Shown here piece by piece: positions 53,777 through 63,138 of a DNA stretch of 64,000 nt. How positions within the stretch are numbered: the first letter of the stretch is position 1; every line of letters starts with the position of its first letter. The notes beneath the pieces were generated by a model, which was not told the DNA's origin, searched no databases, and saw only the letters and a program-made list of their open reading frames with translations. Both the position numbers and the translations under genes were made by a program. Source of the DNA: Ornithinibacillus sp. 4-3 (GTDB taxonomy: Bacteria > Bacillota > Bacilli > Bacillales > Amphibacillaceae); the NCBI RefSeq assembly GCF_040958695.1, contig NZ_CP162599.1, forward strand, positions 530,001-594,000. Reading direction: 5' to 3'.

Positions 53777-55258
53777 GTGACAACATTTAAAGAACTAGGT
53801 GTAACCGAACAAATTTTAACCGCATTAGATAAAATGGGGTTTGAGGAGGCTACACCAATTCAAGAACAAACTATTCCATTTGCGAAATCAGGACTTGATG
53901 TAATTGGACAAGCGCAAACCGGAACAGGAAAAACAGCGGCATTTGGTATTCCGATGCTGGAAAAGATTGACAAAAAAGAAAGAAAAATTCAAGGACTTGT
54001 TGTAGCTCCCACACGTGAATTAGCTATTCAAGTAGCAGAAGAAATTAATCGTCTTGGTCATGTGAAGAGAATAAAAGCTCTACCAGTTTATGGCGGACAG
54101 CATATGGAACGTCAAATCCGTGCCTTAAAAGATGGTCCACAAATTGTGGTAGCAACCCCAGGAAGATTACTGGATCATATGCGCAGAAAAACAGTGCGTG
54201 TAGATTCTTTAAAAACAATCGTACTTGATGAAGCAGATGAAATGTTAAACATGGGCTTTATTGATGATATCCGTGAGATTTTAAAGGCTGTTCCAGATGA
54301 AAGACAGACATTATTGTTCTCAGCAACAATGCCGAAAGAAATTCGCGAAATTGCGACAACGATGATGAATGATCCAAAAGAGATTAAAGTAAAAGCAACA
54401 GAGATAACAGTTGAAAATATTGATCAATATTTCATTGAAGTTCCTGAGAGAAATAAATTTGATACATTAACTAACCATTTAGATATTCATGAGCCTACAT
54501 TAGCAATAATTTTTGGTAGAACGAAAAAACGTGTAGATGAAATTGCTGAAGGTTTACAAGTAAGAGGTTTTCGTGCTGAAGGAATTCATGGTGATTTAAC
54601 ACAAAGTAAGCGTATGTCTGTATTAAATAAATTTAAAAGTGGACGCATTGAAGTACTAGTAGCAACAGATGTTGCAGCTCGTGGTTTAGATATTTCTGGT
54701 GTAACACATGTATATAATTTTGATATCCCACAAGATCCAGAGAGCTATGTACACCGTATTGGTCGTACAGGCCGTGCTGGAAAAACAGGAGAAGCACTTT
54801 CTTTCATTACGCCAAGAGAAATTGGGCACTTAAAAGAAATTGAACGTGTAGCAAAAACGAAAATTAAACGTATGATGCCACCAACAAATAAAGAAGCAAG
54901 AGCTGGTCAACAACAAGTTGCAGTTAGTAAGCTGCTTAAAGTAATTGCTGAAAAAGATTTATCTAATTATCATGAAATGGCAACTGAATTACTTGAGGAG
55001 CATGATTCAGTTACGATTATTTCAGCTGCGTTAAGTATGATTACACAGGAGAGAAATAACACACCAGTTAAACTTTCTTCTGTACAACCAATTAGTGTTC
55101 GTAATCGAAATCCACGTGGTGGACAGAATAATCGTAGCAATAACCGTGGCAATCGAAATAATCGTCGCTCAAATAGCAAACGCACGCAAAATCAGTATCG
55201 TTCTCAAGGATCAAGACCACGTCAAGGTCAAAATAGAAGAAAACAACATTCTAAATAA
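53777..55258 (+). CDS. cshA: DEAD-box RNA helicase CshA
   Basis: 493 residues. Q motif [13 protein letters not shown] near 23-35, Walker A AQTGTGKT at 46-53, PTREL at 78-82, DEAD at 151-154, SAT at 182-184, and [10 protein letters not shown] in the second RecA domain. The C-terminal tail (about 445-493) is rich in Arg, Asn and Gly, an RNA-binding extension. It is part of cold adaptation and the RNA degradation machinery. GTG 53777 follows AAAGGAG. First gene of the ydbR-ydbS-ydbT-like order. Confidence 0.95.
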   Translation: MTTFKELGVTEQILTALDKMGFEEATPIQEQTIPFAKSGLDVIGQAQTGTGKTAAFGIPMLEKIDKKERKIQGLVVAPTRELAIQVAEEINRLGHVKRIKALPVYGGQHMERQIRALKDGPQIVVATPGRLLDHMRRKTVRVDSLKTIVLDEADEMLNMGFIDDIREILKAVPDERQTLLFSATMPKEIREIATTMMNDPKEIKVKATEITVENIDQYFIEVPERNKFDTLTNHLDIHEPTLAIIFGRTKKRVDEIAEGLQVRGFRAEGIHGDLTQSKRMSVLNKFKSGRIEVLVATDVAARGLDISGVTHVYNFDIPQDPESYVHRIGRTGRAGKTGEALSFITPREIGHLKEIERVAKTKIKRMMPPTNKEARAGQQQVAVSKLLKVIAEKDLSNYHEMATELLEEHDSVTIISAALSMITQERNNTPVKLSSVQPISVRNRNPRGGQNNRSNNRGNRNNRRSNSKRTQNQYRSQGSRPRQGQNRRKQHSK

Positions 55259-55262
55259 TGAT

Positions 55263-55295
55263 AAAAAAAGCTCCTATCACGGAGCTTTTTTTATT
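55263..55295 (+). terminator. Intrinsic terminator after cshA
   Basis: AAAAAGCTCC pairs with GGAGCTTTTT around TATCAC, then T's. Confidence 0.92.
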
Positions 55296-55397
55296 GTCTA
55301 GCGTAATTATGATGCGCACTTATTTTGTAGGATTGCTCTACGTTTTTCTTTTGGTAACTATTGTTAAAAATAATATCTACAGCTTAGGAGGAAAAGT

Positions 55398-55877
55398 ATG
55401 AGACAGCCACCAAAGAATCGAATCGCTTCAGAAGTAAAGAAGGCTTGGAAAATTACTGCGAGTATTTATTTTATAATTTTTTGGATTATATTAATTATTG
55501 GTTTTATATTTATGAGGAAATATCAGCTTCCAATCTGGCCTAGTGTGTTATCTTTTGTTGTTTTAAGCATAGCTACCTATCTGTTCATTTTTGTAATACC
55601 TAAGCTGCGTTGGCGCCGATGGAGATACGAGGTGTTTGAACAGGAAGTTTATATACAGCATGGTATGTTAATCGTCACAAGGACGCTTGTACCGATGATT
55701 CGAGTGCAGCATGTCGATACAAGTCAGGGACCAATCTTAAAAAAATTTGGTTTAGCAAATCTTACTATATCTACTGCTGCTACAATACATGAGATTCCAG
55801 CTTTAAAAGAAGAAGAAGCATCTTATTTACGAGATCAAATTTCGGCATTGGCTAGGGTAGATGAAGATGATGTTTGA
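55398..55877 (+). CDS. ydbS: Bacterial PH-domain membrane protein, YdbS-like
   Basis: 159 residues. Two membrane segments (ITASIYFIIFWIILIIGFIFM and WPSVLSFVVLSIATYLFIFVIP) precede a DUF304/bPH2 domain (YEVFEQEVYIQHGMLIVTRTLVPMIRVQHVDTSQGPILKKFGLANLTI). It pairs with YdbT; in B. subtilis this pair affects resistance to heterologous antimicrobial peptides. TAGGAGG precedes ATG 55398. The end overlaps the ydbT start by 17 bases. Confidence 0.9.
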   Translation: MRQPPKNRIASEVKKAWKITASIYFIIFWIILIIGFIFMRKYQLPIWPSVLSFVVLSIATYLFIFVIPKLRWRRWRYEVFEQEVYIQHGMLIVTRTLVPMIRVQHVDTSQGPILKKFGLANLTISTAATIHEIPALKEEEASYLRDQISALARVDEDDV

Positions 55878-57279
55878 ACAAAAAAGATTACATCCAATTG
55901 CCATTTTATTTAATTTAATTGTGATAATAAAAAATACATTGTTCATAATTATCGCTGCTTTTTTGGGAATAAGCGTTTCTTATTTTTTTCTAATCGGTAT
56001 TCTTGGCTTTATTCTATTTATTATTGTTTTTAGCTTTTTAAGTTGGTACCGTTTTATATATTGGATAGAAAATGATGAATTAAGAATCGAATATGGGATT
56101 TTTGTTCGTAAAAAACGCATGATCTCTAAGAATCGCATCCAATCAATTGATTTGACAGCCAATCCAATTCATCGATTGCTCGGTCTAGTGAAAGTACAAG
56201 TGGAAACAGCTGGAAGCAATGAGGGAGCAGAGGCTTCTTTAAGTGCAGTACATCTCACGGAAGCTGAGCAACTAAAATCAATTTTAAAGGAGCAATCTCT
56301 TTCAAGTGATATAGCAGAAGAGGTAGAGCAGCAGAATCAAGTGCAGGAAAAGATCTCACCTCAGCGCTTATTTATGGCGGGTACAACGTCAAGTAGTATT
56401 GGAGTGCTTCTAGCTATTGTTGCTTTTGGTTTTTCAAAGGTTGAACAGTTTTTACCAGAACATCTTTATGAGAACACGGTTGCTTTAATCATTAGCTTTA
56501 GTCTTTCGATGATCATTGTTCTGGCTTTTTTATTCTTCTTCATCCTATGGCTCATTGGTATTGCTGGAACCATGTTAAAATATTGGAATTTTACTATTGT
56601 AAAGCAGGGGAAAGAGCTTTTAATTCAAAGAGGCTTACTGGAGACAAAGCAATTAACTATTCCTTTAAATCGCATTCAGGCAATCGAAATTGAACAAAGT
56701 CTAATTCGGCAACCTCTTGGTTATGTTAGTCTACATGTTGTTGTAGCTGGAAGTGATGTCAAAGAAGGATTTCCAGTTGTTTTTCCATTTATGCGTATGG
56801 TGGAGGTAGAAAGCTTTCTGCAACGATTTTTACCTGACTATACAGGGATGCTTGTACCCTTGAAACCATTGCCTAAACGGGCATTAAAGTTTTATATTTT
56901 TCGAGCTCTAATCCCAATGATAATTCTATCAATCCTTATTTGGTACTTCCTTCCTAATTTTTTGTGGGTAATTATTTTATTAAGTATGCTTGGGATTGGA
57001 ATCGGTTATTTGCGCTATAAAGATTCTGGTTATCGTATTCAAGGAAAAAAGGTAACCTGGTGCAAGCGATTAATTGGTAAAACGATTGTACTTGTCTATC
57101 ATCGTCGTATACAAGCATTTGAAGAAAAGCAGTTTAAGGTACAGGCTTGGCAGAAATTAGCAACAGCGCGTTTGTCAATTATCGGTTCGCTAGGTGCTGG
57201 GACACATTATACATTAAAAGATTTAGAGGAAGCTGATGTGGAAGAGATCGGTGATTGGTATTCTTATCGGGAAAATTAA
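55861..57279 (+). CDS. ydbT: Bacterial PH-domain membrane protein, YdbT-like
   Basis: 472 residues with three bPH2 domains (for example RIEYGIFVRKKRMISKNRIQSIDL, LLIQRGLLETKQLTIPLNRIQAIEIEQ and the C-terminal VYHRRIQAFEEKQFKVQAWQKLATARLS) alternating with pairs of membrane segments. Coupled to ydbS by overlap. The start could be any of ATG 55861, 55867 or 55870; no strong ribosome site decides, as expected for coupled translation. Confidence 0.88.
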   Translation: MKMMFEQKRLHPIAILFNLIVIIKNTLFIIIAAFLGISVSYFFLIGILGFILFIIVFSFLSWYRFIYWIENDELRIEYGIFVRKKRMISKNRIQSIDLTANPIHRLLGLVKVQVETAGSNEGAEASLSAVHLTEAEQLKSILKEQSLSSDIAEEVEQQNQVQEKISPQRLFMAGTTSSSIGVLLAIVAFGFSKVEQFLPEHLYENTVALIISFSLSMIIVLAFLFFFILWLIGIAGTMLKYWNFTIVKQGKELLIQRGLLETKQLTIPLNRIQAIEIEQSLIRQPLGYVSLHVVVAGSDVKEGFPVVFPFMRMVEVESFLQRFLPDYTGMLVPLKPLPKRALKFYIFRALIPMIILSILIWYFLPNFLWVIILLSMLGIGIGYLRYKDSGYRIQGKKVTWCKRLIGKTIVLVYHRRIQAFEEKQFKVQAWQKLATARLSIIGSLGAGTHYTLKDLEEADVEEIGDWYSYREN

Positions 57280-57283
57280 CAGT

Positions 57284-57326
57284 ATCTCCCTTATGTCTCT
57301 GAAACGGATATAAGGGAGATGTTTTT
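57284..57326. terminator. Bidirectional terminator between ydbT and ctaG
   Basis: ATCTCCCTTAT pairs perfectly with ATAAGGGAGAT, then GTTTTT; convergent genes on both sides. Confidence 0.88.
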
Positions 57327-58180
57327 CATTCTTTCTTTTTATAAGGAATCACAACACCACGGATAATACGGGTATCTTCATCGACTTCTCCTTCTTTTTC
57401 TTCTTCTGTTCTTCCCCAGCCAAGTACAATAAATAACAACGCATAAACATAGCTTATTAACTGGGTGAATTTTAAGAGACCACCTGCAAGCTGTTGATCA
57501 TATATTGCATTTAGCGGTTTGAAAAATTCTCCCGCTACCATGCCATATATAGGGTAGTGCTCCACTTGAACAATAAGCAGGAAAAAACCTATTGGTAATA
57601 GTAGGGCTGAAGCAAAGAAAATATAGATAATTTTTTTCACATTACTAAGCATATTTATTTCTGGAATTGGTGCAATGATAATCCACCACATGAAAAAAGC
57701 TAAAGCGGTGATAATGATTTGTGCAATCACCAATAACCAAATATGGCTTTTTAGAAAATTAAAGATAGGTGGAATAAAATAAATAGACAGTAGACTGTTA
57801 AATAAAAAGGCATTCAACCATGGATGTGAAAAAATCCGTAAGGTAAATTTCATTCGATAATTCCAAAATACACGTCGTAAAAATTCCACTGGGAAACTTA
57901 AAATAAGTAATGGAATGACAGCAAAGCATAGAATAGCTAACTGAAAAGTATGAGCTGAGAATAAATAATCCTTAGCAATAACATGATAAGGAGTACCCTT
58001 CATCAGATAGAAGAGTGTAATAGCGATGAAAAAATATTGAATTTGATTTCGATTCACTTTAAAGATTGGCGAACGAATCATATGTTTTATATATAAGTAA
58101 CCAGCTATGACCAAAATTACTAGATAGAAAGGTCTCCAAAGTTCAAACCAAGAATAATTGGAAAAAACAGAAGCACCCAC
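57326..58180 (-). CDS. CtaG-like membrane protein (caa3 oxidase assembly type)
   Basis: 284 residues with about seven membrane segments. The histidines and motifs of the Caa3_CtaG family are seen: YLMKGTPYHVIAKDYLFSAHTFQLAILCF, the segment FSHPWLNAFLFNSLLSIYFIPP and a QLAGGLLKFTQLISYVYALLF end. CtaG supports assembly of cytochrome caa3 oxidase. GTG 58180 follows GGTGGTG. No cta operon is next to it, so this is likely a second, stand-alone CtaG homologue. It interrupts the ydbT-rhomboid order. Confidence 0.85.
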   Translation of the reverse strand: MGASVFSNYSWFELWRPFYLVILVIAGYLYIKHMIRSPIFKVNRNQIQYFFIAITLFYLMKGTPYHVIAKDYLFSAHTFQLAILCFAVIPLLILSFPVEFLRRVFWNYRMKFTLRIFSHPWLNAFLFNSLLSIYFIPPIFNFLKSHIWLLVIAQIIITALAFFMWWIIIAPIPEINMLSNVKKIIYIFFASALLLPIGFFLLIVQVEHYPIYGMVAGEFFKPLNAIYDQQLAGGLLKFTQLISYVYALLFIVLGWGRTEEEKEGEVDEDTRIIRGVVIPYKKKE

Positions 58181-58280
58181 TGTATATTCACCACCATATG
58201 TTTATGTTAAAAAACGAAGATAAGAAAAAAGGGCTGCCTTAAAAATTACTTGCCACCCTATCATAATCTTTATATGTCTT

Positions 58281-59057
58281 TTAAAAACGATTCCATAAGC
58301 TAATGATAGCTATAATTGCAAAAATAATCCAAATTAAGTTCCTTTTCATCTTTTTTGATAACCGTCGTTTATTCCAGCGGTTCGGATCAAATTGTATTTC
58401 ACCATCTTTATGTTGCCGTTTTCGGTGAATTGGATAGTTTGAGAAGTGCACAGCATTTTGTAATATAATAGGGCTAAGCGCTATACCACCAATAAAACCA
58501 AAAATATGTCCGGCAATGTTTATGTTTGGACGAATAAACGTCATAATCAGTCCGATAACAAAAATGGTTAATACGATCTGAGCATTTGCAGAATCAATTA
58601 AATCTTTACGGCGAAGTACCATATACATATAGATTCCAAATAAACCAAAGATGGAACCAGAAGCCCCAACATGAGGAATTAAAGAAGTAGTATCAATAAA
58701 ATAGGTTCCTAAGTTACCAATTATACCTGCTGCGAGATAAGCAAAAATAAATTTACCTTTTCCAAGCATACGTTCTAAGGCAGGACCAAAAATAACTAAT
58801 GCAAAGGAGTTAAATAAGGTATGCATAAGATCTGCATGAAGAAATATTGGAGTAATAAAACGCCAATACTCATTATTGATCGTAATAGAAAAGTTATGAC
58901 CAAATCCCCAATAGTATAATTCAATGGCGAAAGGAAGCTGCATAAAATTAATCATAAGCCATAATACAAAATGGATAACGACAAGTGTGGTTACAATTGG
59001 GTACAGCTGAGCAAATTCTTTTATGCTTCTTTCTGTTCGGATAAACAATGAGCTCAC
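58281..59057 (-). CDS. Rhomboid family intramembrane serine protease
   Basis: 258 residues. About six membrane helices; the catalytic dyad is Ser133 (HVGASGSIFG) and His184 (NIAGHIFGFIGG). HADLMHTLFNSFAL in helix 2 is the conserved HxxxxHxxxN segment. The basic C-terminal tail (RKRQHKDGEIQFDPNRWNKRRLSKKMKRN) is followed by one more helix. It corresponds by position to B. subtilis ydcA, divergent from acpS. Substrates unknown. Confidence 0.9.
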   Translation of the reverse strand: MSSLFIRTERSIKEFAQLYPIVTTLVVIHFVLWLMINFMQLPFAIELYYWGFGHNFSITINNEYWRFITPIFLHADLMHTLFNSFALVIFGPALERMLGKGKFIFAYLAAGIIGNLGTYFIDTTSLIPHVGASGSIFGLFGIYMYMVLRRKDLIDSANAQIVLTIFVIGLIMTFIRPNINIAGHIFGFIGGIALSPIILQNAVHFSNYPIHRKRQHKDGEIQFDPNRWNKRRLSKKMKRNLIWIIFAIIAIISLWNRF

Positions 59058-59071
59058 TCCTTAATAGTGCG

Positions 59072-59108
59072 TGTACAAAAAGGCTATTTTTGTTGGACTT
59101 TTTGAACA
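59072..59108. repeat. Dispersed repeat, copy 3 (37-bp hairpin form)
   Basis: TGTACAAAAAGGCTATTTTT then TGTTGGACTTTTTGAACA. Flanks AGTGCG and TCCTC equal those of copy 1 read on the other strand. Only the terminal inverted repeats remain, forming a stem between divergent genes. Confidence 0.7.
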
Positions 59109-59272
59109 TCCTCTATTTTTCAAATAAATAAGTAGGAAGGCAGTTTTAACTCCCTCATACCATGTTAGAAGCAATTTATCAAAAGTACTTCCTGTATGAT
59201 AATTGTAATGGATGATTGAAGAAGAATACAACTATTTAGAAGAATATCAAATGCATAAAGGGGTGTTTTTAA

Positions 59273-59644
59273 ATGATTGTAGGAATAGGATTAGATATCG
59301 TTGAATTAAAAAGGATTGAAAATAGTTTAACTAAGGGAAGCAGGCTAATGAAACGTGTCTTAACACTTGAAGAACAAAAATTATTTACAAAATTATCAAG
59401 TGAACGACGAAAAATAGAATTTCTAGCTGGACGTTTTGCAGCAAAAGAAGCATTTGCTAAAGCGGCAGGAACAGGTATTGGTAAACTAAGCTTTCAGGAT
59501 ATGGAAGTATTAAAAAATGAACAAGGGGCTCCAGTAATGACGGTTCAAGGATATAAAGATTATGTGGTTTTTATATCTATTACACATAGTGAAGCGTATG
59601 CTGTTGCTCAAGTGATTATAGAGGATGTTCAAAAAATCCGGTGA
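59273..59644 (+). CDS. acpS: Holo-acyl-carrier-protein synthase
   Basis: 123 residues. Transfers 4'-phosphopantetheine from CoA to ACP. The Mg-binding Asp8 (GIGLDIVELKRIE) and Glu59 (RFAAKEAFAKA) and the late ISITHSEAYAVAQV segment are in place. AAAGGGG precedes ATG 59273. The last five codons (VQKIR) and the stop lie within repeat copy 5, so the native C-terminus has probably been rewritten by the insertion without harm. Confidence 0.95.
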   Translation: MIVGIGLDIVELKRIENSLTKGSRLMKRVLTLEEQKLFTKLSSERRKIEFLAGRFAAKEAFAKAAGTGIGKLSFQDMEVLKNEQGAPVMTVQGYKDYVVFISITHSEAYAVAQVIIEDVQKIR

Positions 59645-59792
59645 AAATGGTAGATCAAACAGAGGAGTTTGACCGAGTCCCAACATATTCCATAAAGCCC
59701 ATTGCTCAAAATTCCACCATACATGATGTGCCAATATTGATGCCCAAGTTCGTGATATTGCGAATTTAACTTTCCATCTTTCTTTTTGCACA
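59626..59792. repeat. Dispersed repeat, copy 5 (long form, degenerate, 167 bp)
   Basis: Starts TGTTCAAAAAATCCGG inside acpS and ends CTTTTTGCACA. On the other strand it aligns with copy 1: TTAAATTCGCAATATCACG against TTAAGTTCGCAACGTCACG, and GGGACTCGGTCAAA onward against GGAACTTAGTCGGA onward. A minus-strand frame through it contains HELGH by chance or as a relic; no coding signal supports it. The rest of the gap to 60059 shows no gene. Confidence 0.65.
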
Positions 59793-60059
59793 CACATTTA
59801 TAGAAAGATAATCTGCATATTGCCTTAAGTTGTCTCATATAATTTAGTGCGGACAGGGGAGAACAAGCTTTTAATTATTGTTCTCTACTGAGGAGCTAAG
59901 GTAAAAGCATGAGCCGGAGCTAAAAACTGAACAAAGTGCTAAGAATAATTAAGAAGATTGATTGTCCATCCAGAGAAATCTTACATCGCACATGATCAGC
60001 ATTTACAAGGTTAATCTTTTGCCCTAGGCTTCAGGAAATGAGACAAAGGGGATATGTGC

Positions 60060-61082
60060 ATGAGAAAATGGAAATGGTCACGAATAGTGATGGTATTCTT
60101 TGTAATGTTATTTTTAGCAGCCTGTGGAGGGAAGTCTCAGGAGAGTGTGCTGTCAAAGATTGAGGAAAAACTAGAAGAGGCCGACGGTTATAAAGTAAAA
60201 GCAGAAATGCTCATGAGAACTGGTCAAGATGAACAAGTTTATGAGATAGATGTTTGGCATAAGAAGCAAAACTTTTATCGAATTTCTTTAACAAACCCTC
60301 AAGATGAAAAAGGCGGGCAAGTAATTTTAAAGAATGAAGAAGGAGTATTTGTATTAACGCCGGCTCTAAAGAAAAGCTTTAAATTCCAGTCAGATTGGCC
60401 AGATAACAGTAGTCAGCCCTACTTATTACAGTCACTTGTAAAAGATGTAGTAAATGATAAGGAAGCTGTTTTTGAGACAACAGATCAACATTATATTTTC
60501 CAAACAAAGACGAATTATCAAAATAACACCTTATTGCCTTTCCAAGAAATTTATTTTGATAAAAAAGAGTATACCCCTGTACTTGTCAAAGTTTTAGATA
60601 AAGATAAAAAATCACAGGTAGAAGTAAGATTCTCTAGATTTGAGAATAATCCCGACTTTGCGACTGATGACTTTAAGACAGAAGAGACATTAGCAAGCTT
60701 AAGTGCTACAGCAGAAGAAACAGTAGTAACAGAAGCAGAAGAAATGCCGTTTACAGTCATGTTACCTTTGTACACCGCTGGATCAGAGCTAGTTGATAAA
60801 AAAGAAGTGGAAACAGATGAAGGAAAACGAGTCATTTTAACTTTTGCTGGGGAGAAGAACTTTACACTAGTTCAGCAAGAAGAACCGACAGTGGAGACAG
60901 CTACTACTTCAGAAGAAGTGAAGGGAGACATGATTCACCTAGGCCATGCTATTGGCTTTATTACGAATCAAGTCATTGAATGGAGTAAAGATGGAACGCA
61001 TTATATGCTTGCAAGTGATGAATTAACAAAAGAAGAACTGATTGAGGTAGCACAATCTGTGCAGGGCCAAGAAGTGAAATAA
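60060..61082 (+). CDS. LolA-like outer-surface lipoprotein, YdcC family
   Basis: 340 residues. Lipobox FLAAC in MRKWKWSRIVMVFFVMLFLAAC. The LolA/LppX-like fold is suggested by KAEMLMRTGQDEQVYEIDVWHKKQNFYRISL, NEEGVFVLTPALKKSFKFQSDWP and FQEIYFDKKEYTPVLVKV. B. subtilis YdcC sits at the same place between acpS and alr and is a sporulation-linked lipoprotein. ATG 60060 is 9 bases after AAAGGGG; ATG 60054 is too close. Confidence 0.88.
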   Translation: MRKWKWSRIVMVFFVMLFLAACGGKSQESVLSKIEEKLEEADGYKVKAEMLMRTGQDEQVYEIDVWHKKQNFYRISLTNPQDEKGGQVILKNEEGVFVLTPALKKSFKFQSDWPDNSSQPYLLQSLVKDVVNDKEAVFETTDQHYIFQTKTNYQNNTLLPFQEIYFDKKEYTPVLVKVLDKDKKSQVEVRFSRFENNPDFATDDFKTEETLASLSATAEETVVTEAEEMPFTVMLPLYTAGSELVDKKEVETDEGKRVILTFAGEKNFTLVQQEEPTVETATTSEEVKGDMIHLGHAIGFITNQVIEWSKDGTHYMLASDELTKEELIEVAQSVQGQEVK

Positions 61083-61095
61083 ATATTAAAGTACG

Positions 61096-61131
61096 TGTTC
61101 AAAAAGTTCATTTTTGTTGGACTTTTGAACA
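61096..61131. repeat. Dispersed repeat, copy 4 (36-bp hairpin form)
   Basis: TGTTCAAAAAGTTCA pairs with TGGACTTTTGAACA across TTTTTGT-type sequence; flanks ACG and ATCTC resemble copies 1 and 3. It lies 13 bases after the YdcC-like gene and may double as its 3' hairpin. Confidence 0.7.
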
Positions 61132-61153
61132 ATCTCTTAAAGAACTTAATGGG

Positions 61154-61276
61154 ACTAGAACAAAAGAAGAGAGCTTCATTTAAAATCGAACAATGTATAA
61201 TTAAAGTTAAGGATAAGATAAGTTCCTACACTAAACATGTTCGAATTTTATGAGCTTAAAATTCTTTTGTTCTAGT
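61154..61276. repeat. Long imperfect inverted repeat before alr
   Basis: Arms of about 42 bases (61154-61196 and 61235-61276) share ACTAGAACAAAAGAA/TTCTTTTGTTCTAGT (15 bp perfect) and continue inward with AGCT, AAAAT.CGAACA and TGT blocks, leaving a 38-base loop. T-rich sequence follows. It may fold as a large hairpin in RNA from the upstream gene or be a small non-autonomous element. No similar arm was found elsewhere in the window. Confidence 0.55.
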
Positions 61277-61461
61277 TTTCTTATATTTTTCTAAAATACG
61301 TTTGTGTTTAAATGTTCTAAAAATTTACATTAAAGTGCTCATAAAAGTATCCGCAAAATATAAAATAAGTTAAAATAGAGAGTAATTAAATACAAGTATG
61401 AAGTAATAAAATAAAGTATAGTTCTTTCATTATTTCAGAAAAATAGAGAGGGATTTACAAT

Positions 61462-62601
61462 ATGCAGCAAACATTATACCGAGAGACGTGGGCAGAAATT
61501 GATTTATCAGCAATTGCTCATAATGTGAGAGAAGTAAGAGGACTATTACCAAAAGAAACAGAACTTCTTGCTGTGGTTAAAGCAGATGGCTATGGGCATG
61601 GATCAGTAGAAGTGGCAAAGGTAGCGCTTCAATCAGGAGCATCCGGTTTGGCGGTTGCTTTATTAGAAGAAGCGTTAACTTTAAGAGAAGGTGGTATCAC
61701 AGCACCAATTTTAGTATTAGGAAGGGTTGCAGCAAAGGATGCTCATGTGGCTGCCACACATGATATTACATTAATGTTCTTCCAAAAAGAGTGGATTCAA
61801 GAAGTAAATAGTTATGAATTTGACAAAGCTTTAAATCTACACATGAAATGGGATTCTGGATTTGGTCGGCTCGGAGTGCGTGGAGTAGAACAACTCCAGG
61901 AATTATTAACAGAACTTAATAAGAATGAAAATATTCATTTGGCAGGAGTTTATACACATTTTGCAACAGCAGATGAGGAAGATATATCATATTATAAATT
62001 ACAATCTGAGCGCTTTAAGCAACTACAATCGTACTTTAATAAGTATTGGAAAGAACCAGTTAAATTTCATACAGGAAATAGTGCTGCGTCGATTCGTTTT
62101 CCAGAGGATATGCAGCAAATAAGCCGTTTAGGAATAGCGATGTATGGTTTATATCCTTCTGAAGCTACGAAAAAGGATACTTCCATTAAGTTAAAGCCAG
62201 CTTATTCGTTACATAGTCGTTTAGCACATGTGAAAAATGTGGAAAAAGATGAAGGTATTGGTTATGGTTGTACGTATTATTGTGAAGAAGAAGAATGGAT
62301 TGGAACATTTCCTATTGGATATGCGGATGGCTGGAGACGAAGCTTACAAGGAATGGAAGTATTAGTGGAAGGCAAACGTTTCCCGATCGTAGGGCGAGTT
62401 TGTATGGATCAGACGATGGTTCGTTTAGACAAAGAGTATCCAGTAGGGACTAAAGTAACATTAATTGGAGCACAAGGGGAAGAGCATATTACAGCAGATG
62501 AAGTTGCGAGTTATATCGATACTATTAATTATGAGGTTCCATGCATGATTACAGGACGTGTTCCAAGAATTTATAAGAACCGTCCATCATCAAATAGTTA
62601 G
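61462..62601 (+). CDS. alr: Alanine racemase
   Basis: 379 residues. PLP lysine Lys40 (VVKADGYGHG) and catalytic Tyr268 (GIGYGCTYY) are present, with WDSGFGRLGVR (Arg) near 130-140 and YADGWRRSL. Supplies D-alanine for peptidoglycan and teichoic acids. GAGAGGG precedes ATG 61462. The position upstream of the ndoAI-ndoA pair is conserved in Bacillus. Confidence 0.97.
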   Translation: MQQTLYRETWAEIDLSAIAHNVREVRGLLPKETELLAVVKADGYGHGSVEVAKVALQSGASGLAVALLEEALTLREGGITAPILVLGRVAAKDAHVAATHDITLMFFQKEWIQEVNSYEFDKALNLHMKWDSGFGRLGVRGVEQLQELLTELNKNENIHLAGVYTHFATADEEDISYYKLQSERFKQLQSYFNKYWKEPVKFHTGNSAASIRFPEDMQQISRLGIAMYGLYPSEATKKDTSIKLKPAYSLHSRLAHVKNVEKDEGIGYGCTYYCEEEEWIGTFPIGYADGWRRSLQGMEVLVEGKRFPIVGRVCMDQTMVRLDKEYPVGTKVTLIGAQGEEHITADEVASYIDTINYEVPCMITGRVPRIYKNRPSSNS

Positions 62602-62768
62602 GTGAGATTTTTGATCACTCATATGTAAGGTAAAGCTTGTGAGAGAAGAATTAAATAGAAGTTCTATGAAGTATAAAGATTTGAAAATAGATAATAAGAG
62701 TGCTCAATGTTGTTTCGCCTGTTTTCCATGTCGAAAGGCTCACTTTTTGTAGAAAATCACAATTATTT

Positions 62769-62797
62769 TTGCATATTATGTCGTTCAATGATATATT
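62769..62797 (+). promoter_or_regulatory. Sigma-A-like promoter of ndoAI-ndoA
   Basis: TTGCAT, 17-base spacer, TATATT, then a 50-base leader with GGAGGTG before ATG 62850. Confidence 0.65.
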
Positions 62798-62849
62798 TAA
62801 AGGTGATTTTATATGAACGTTCATCAGTTGACGGAGGTGCCTGGAAGAT

Positions 62850-63134
62850 ATGTCGGAAAACATACAGGAAGTTTCAGTTAAAATGCCAAAAAACCTTTTA
62901 AATGAGGTGAATGGATTAATGGACTATCAATATCGTGATTTGAGTGATTTTATATGTCAAGCGACGAAAACATACTTGCAACATAAAAAAGCGGAGAATA
63001 TGCGATCATATTATGAAACAATGCAGAAAGGATATGTAGAGATGGGACGAATTAATCTAACAATGGCTTCTGAAGCTTTTCAGGCAGAAGAGGAGGCTGA
63101 TGACACATTAGAGCGCTCTGTGATAGGGGTGTGA
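62850..63134 (+). CDS. ndoAI: EndoAI antitoxin (ribbon-helix-helix)
   Basis: 94 residues. An N-terminal ribbon-helix-helix DNA-binding segment ([39 protein letters not shown]) and an acidic C-terminal tail ([12 protein letters not shown]) that should occupy the toxin groove. It inhibits EndoA and probably represses the operon as a complex. GGAGGTG lies about 12 bases before ATG 62850. The toxin gene starts 4 bases after its stop, so they are coupled. Confidence 0.93.
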   Translation: MSENIQEVSVKMPKNLLNEVNGLMDYQYRDLSDFICQATKTYLQHKKAENMRSYYETMQKGYVEMGRINLTMASEAFQAEEEADDTLERSVIGV

Positions 63135-63138
63135 CATA

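Noticed and set aside
59629..59838. Minus-strand frame with an HELGH zinc-protease-like motif
   Set aside because: It lies across repeat copy 5 and no ribosome site precedes it; copy 1 does not keep the frame, so the motif is most likely accidental.
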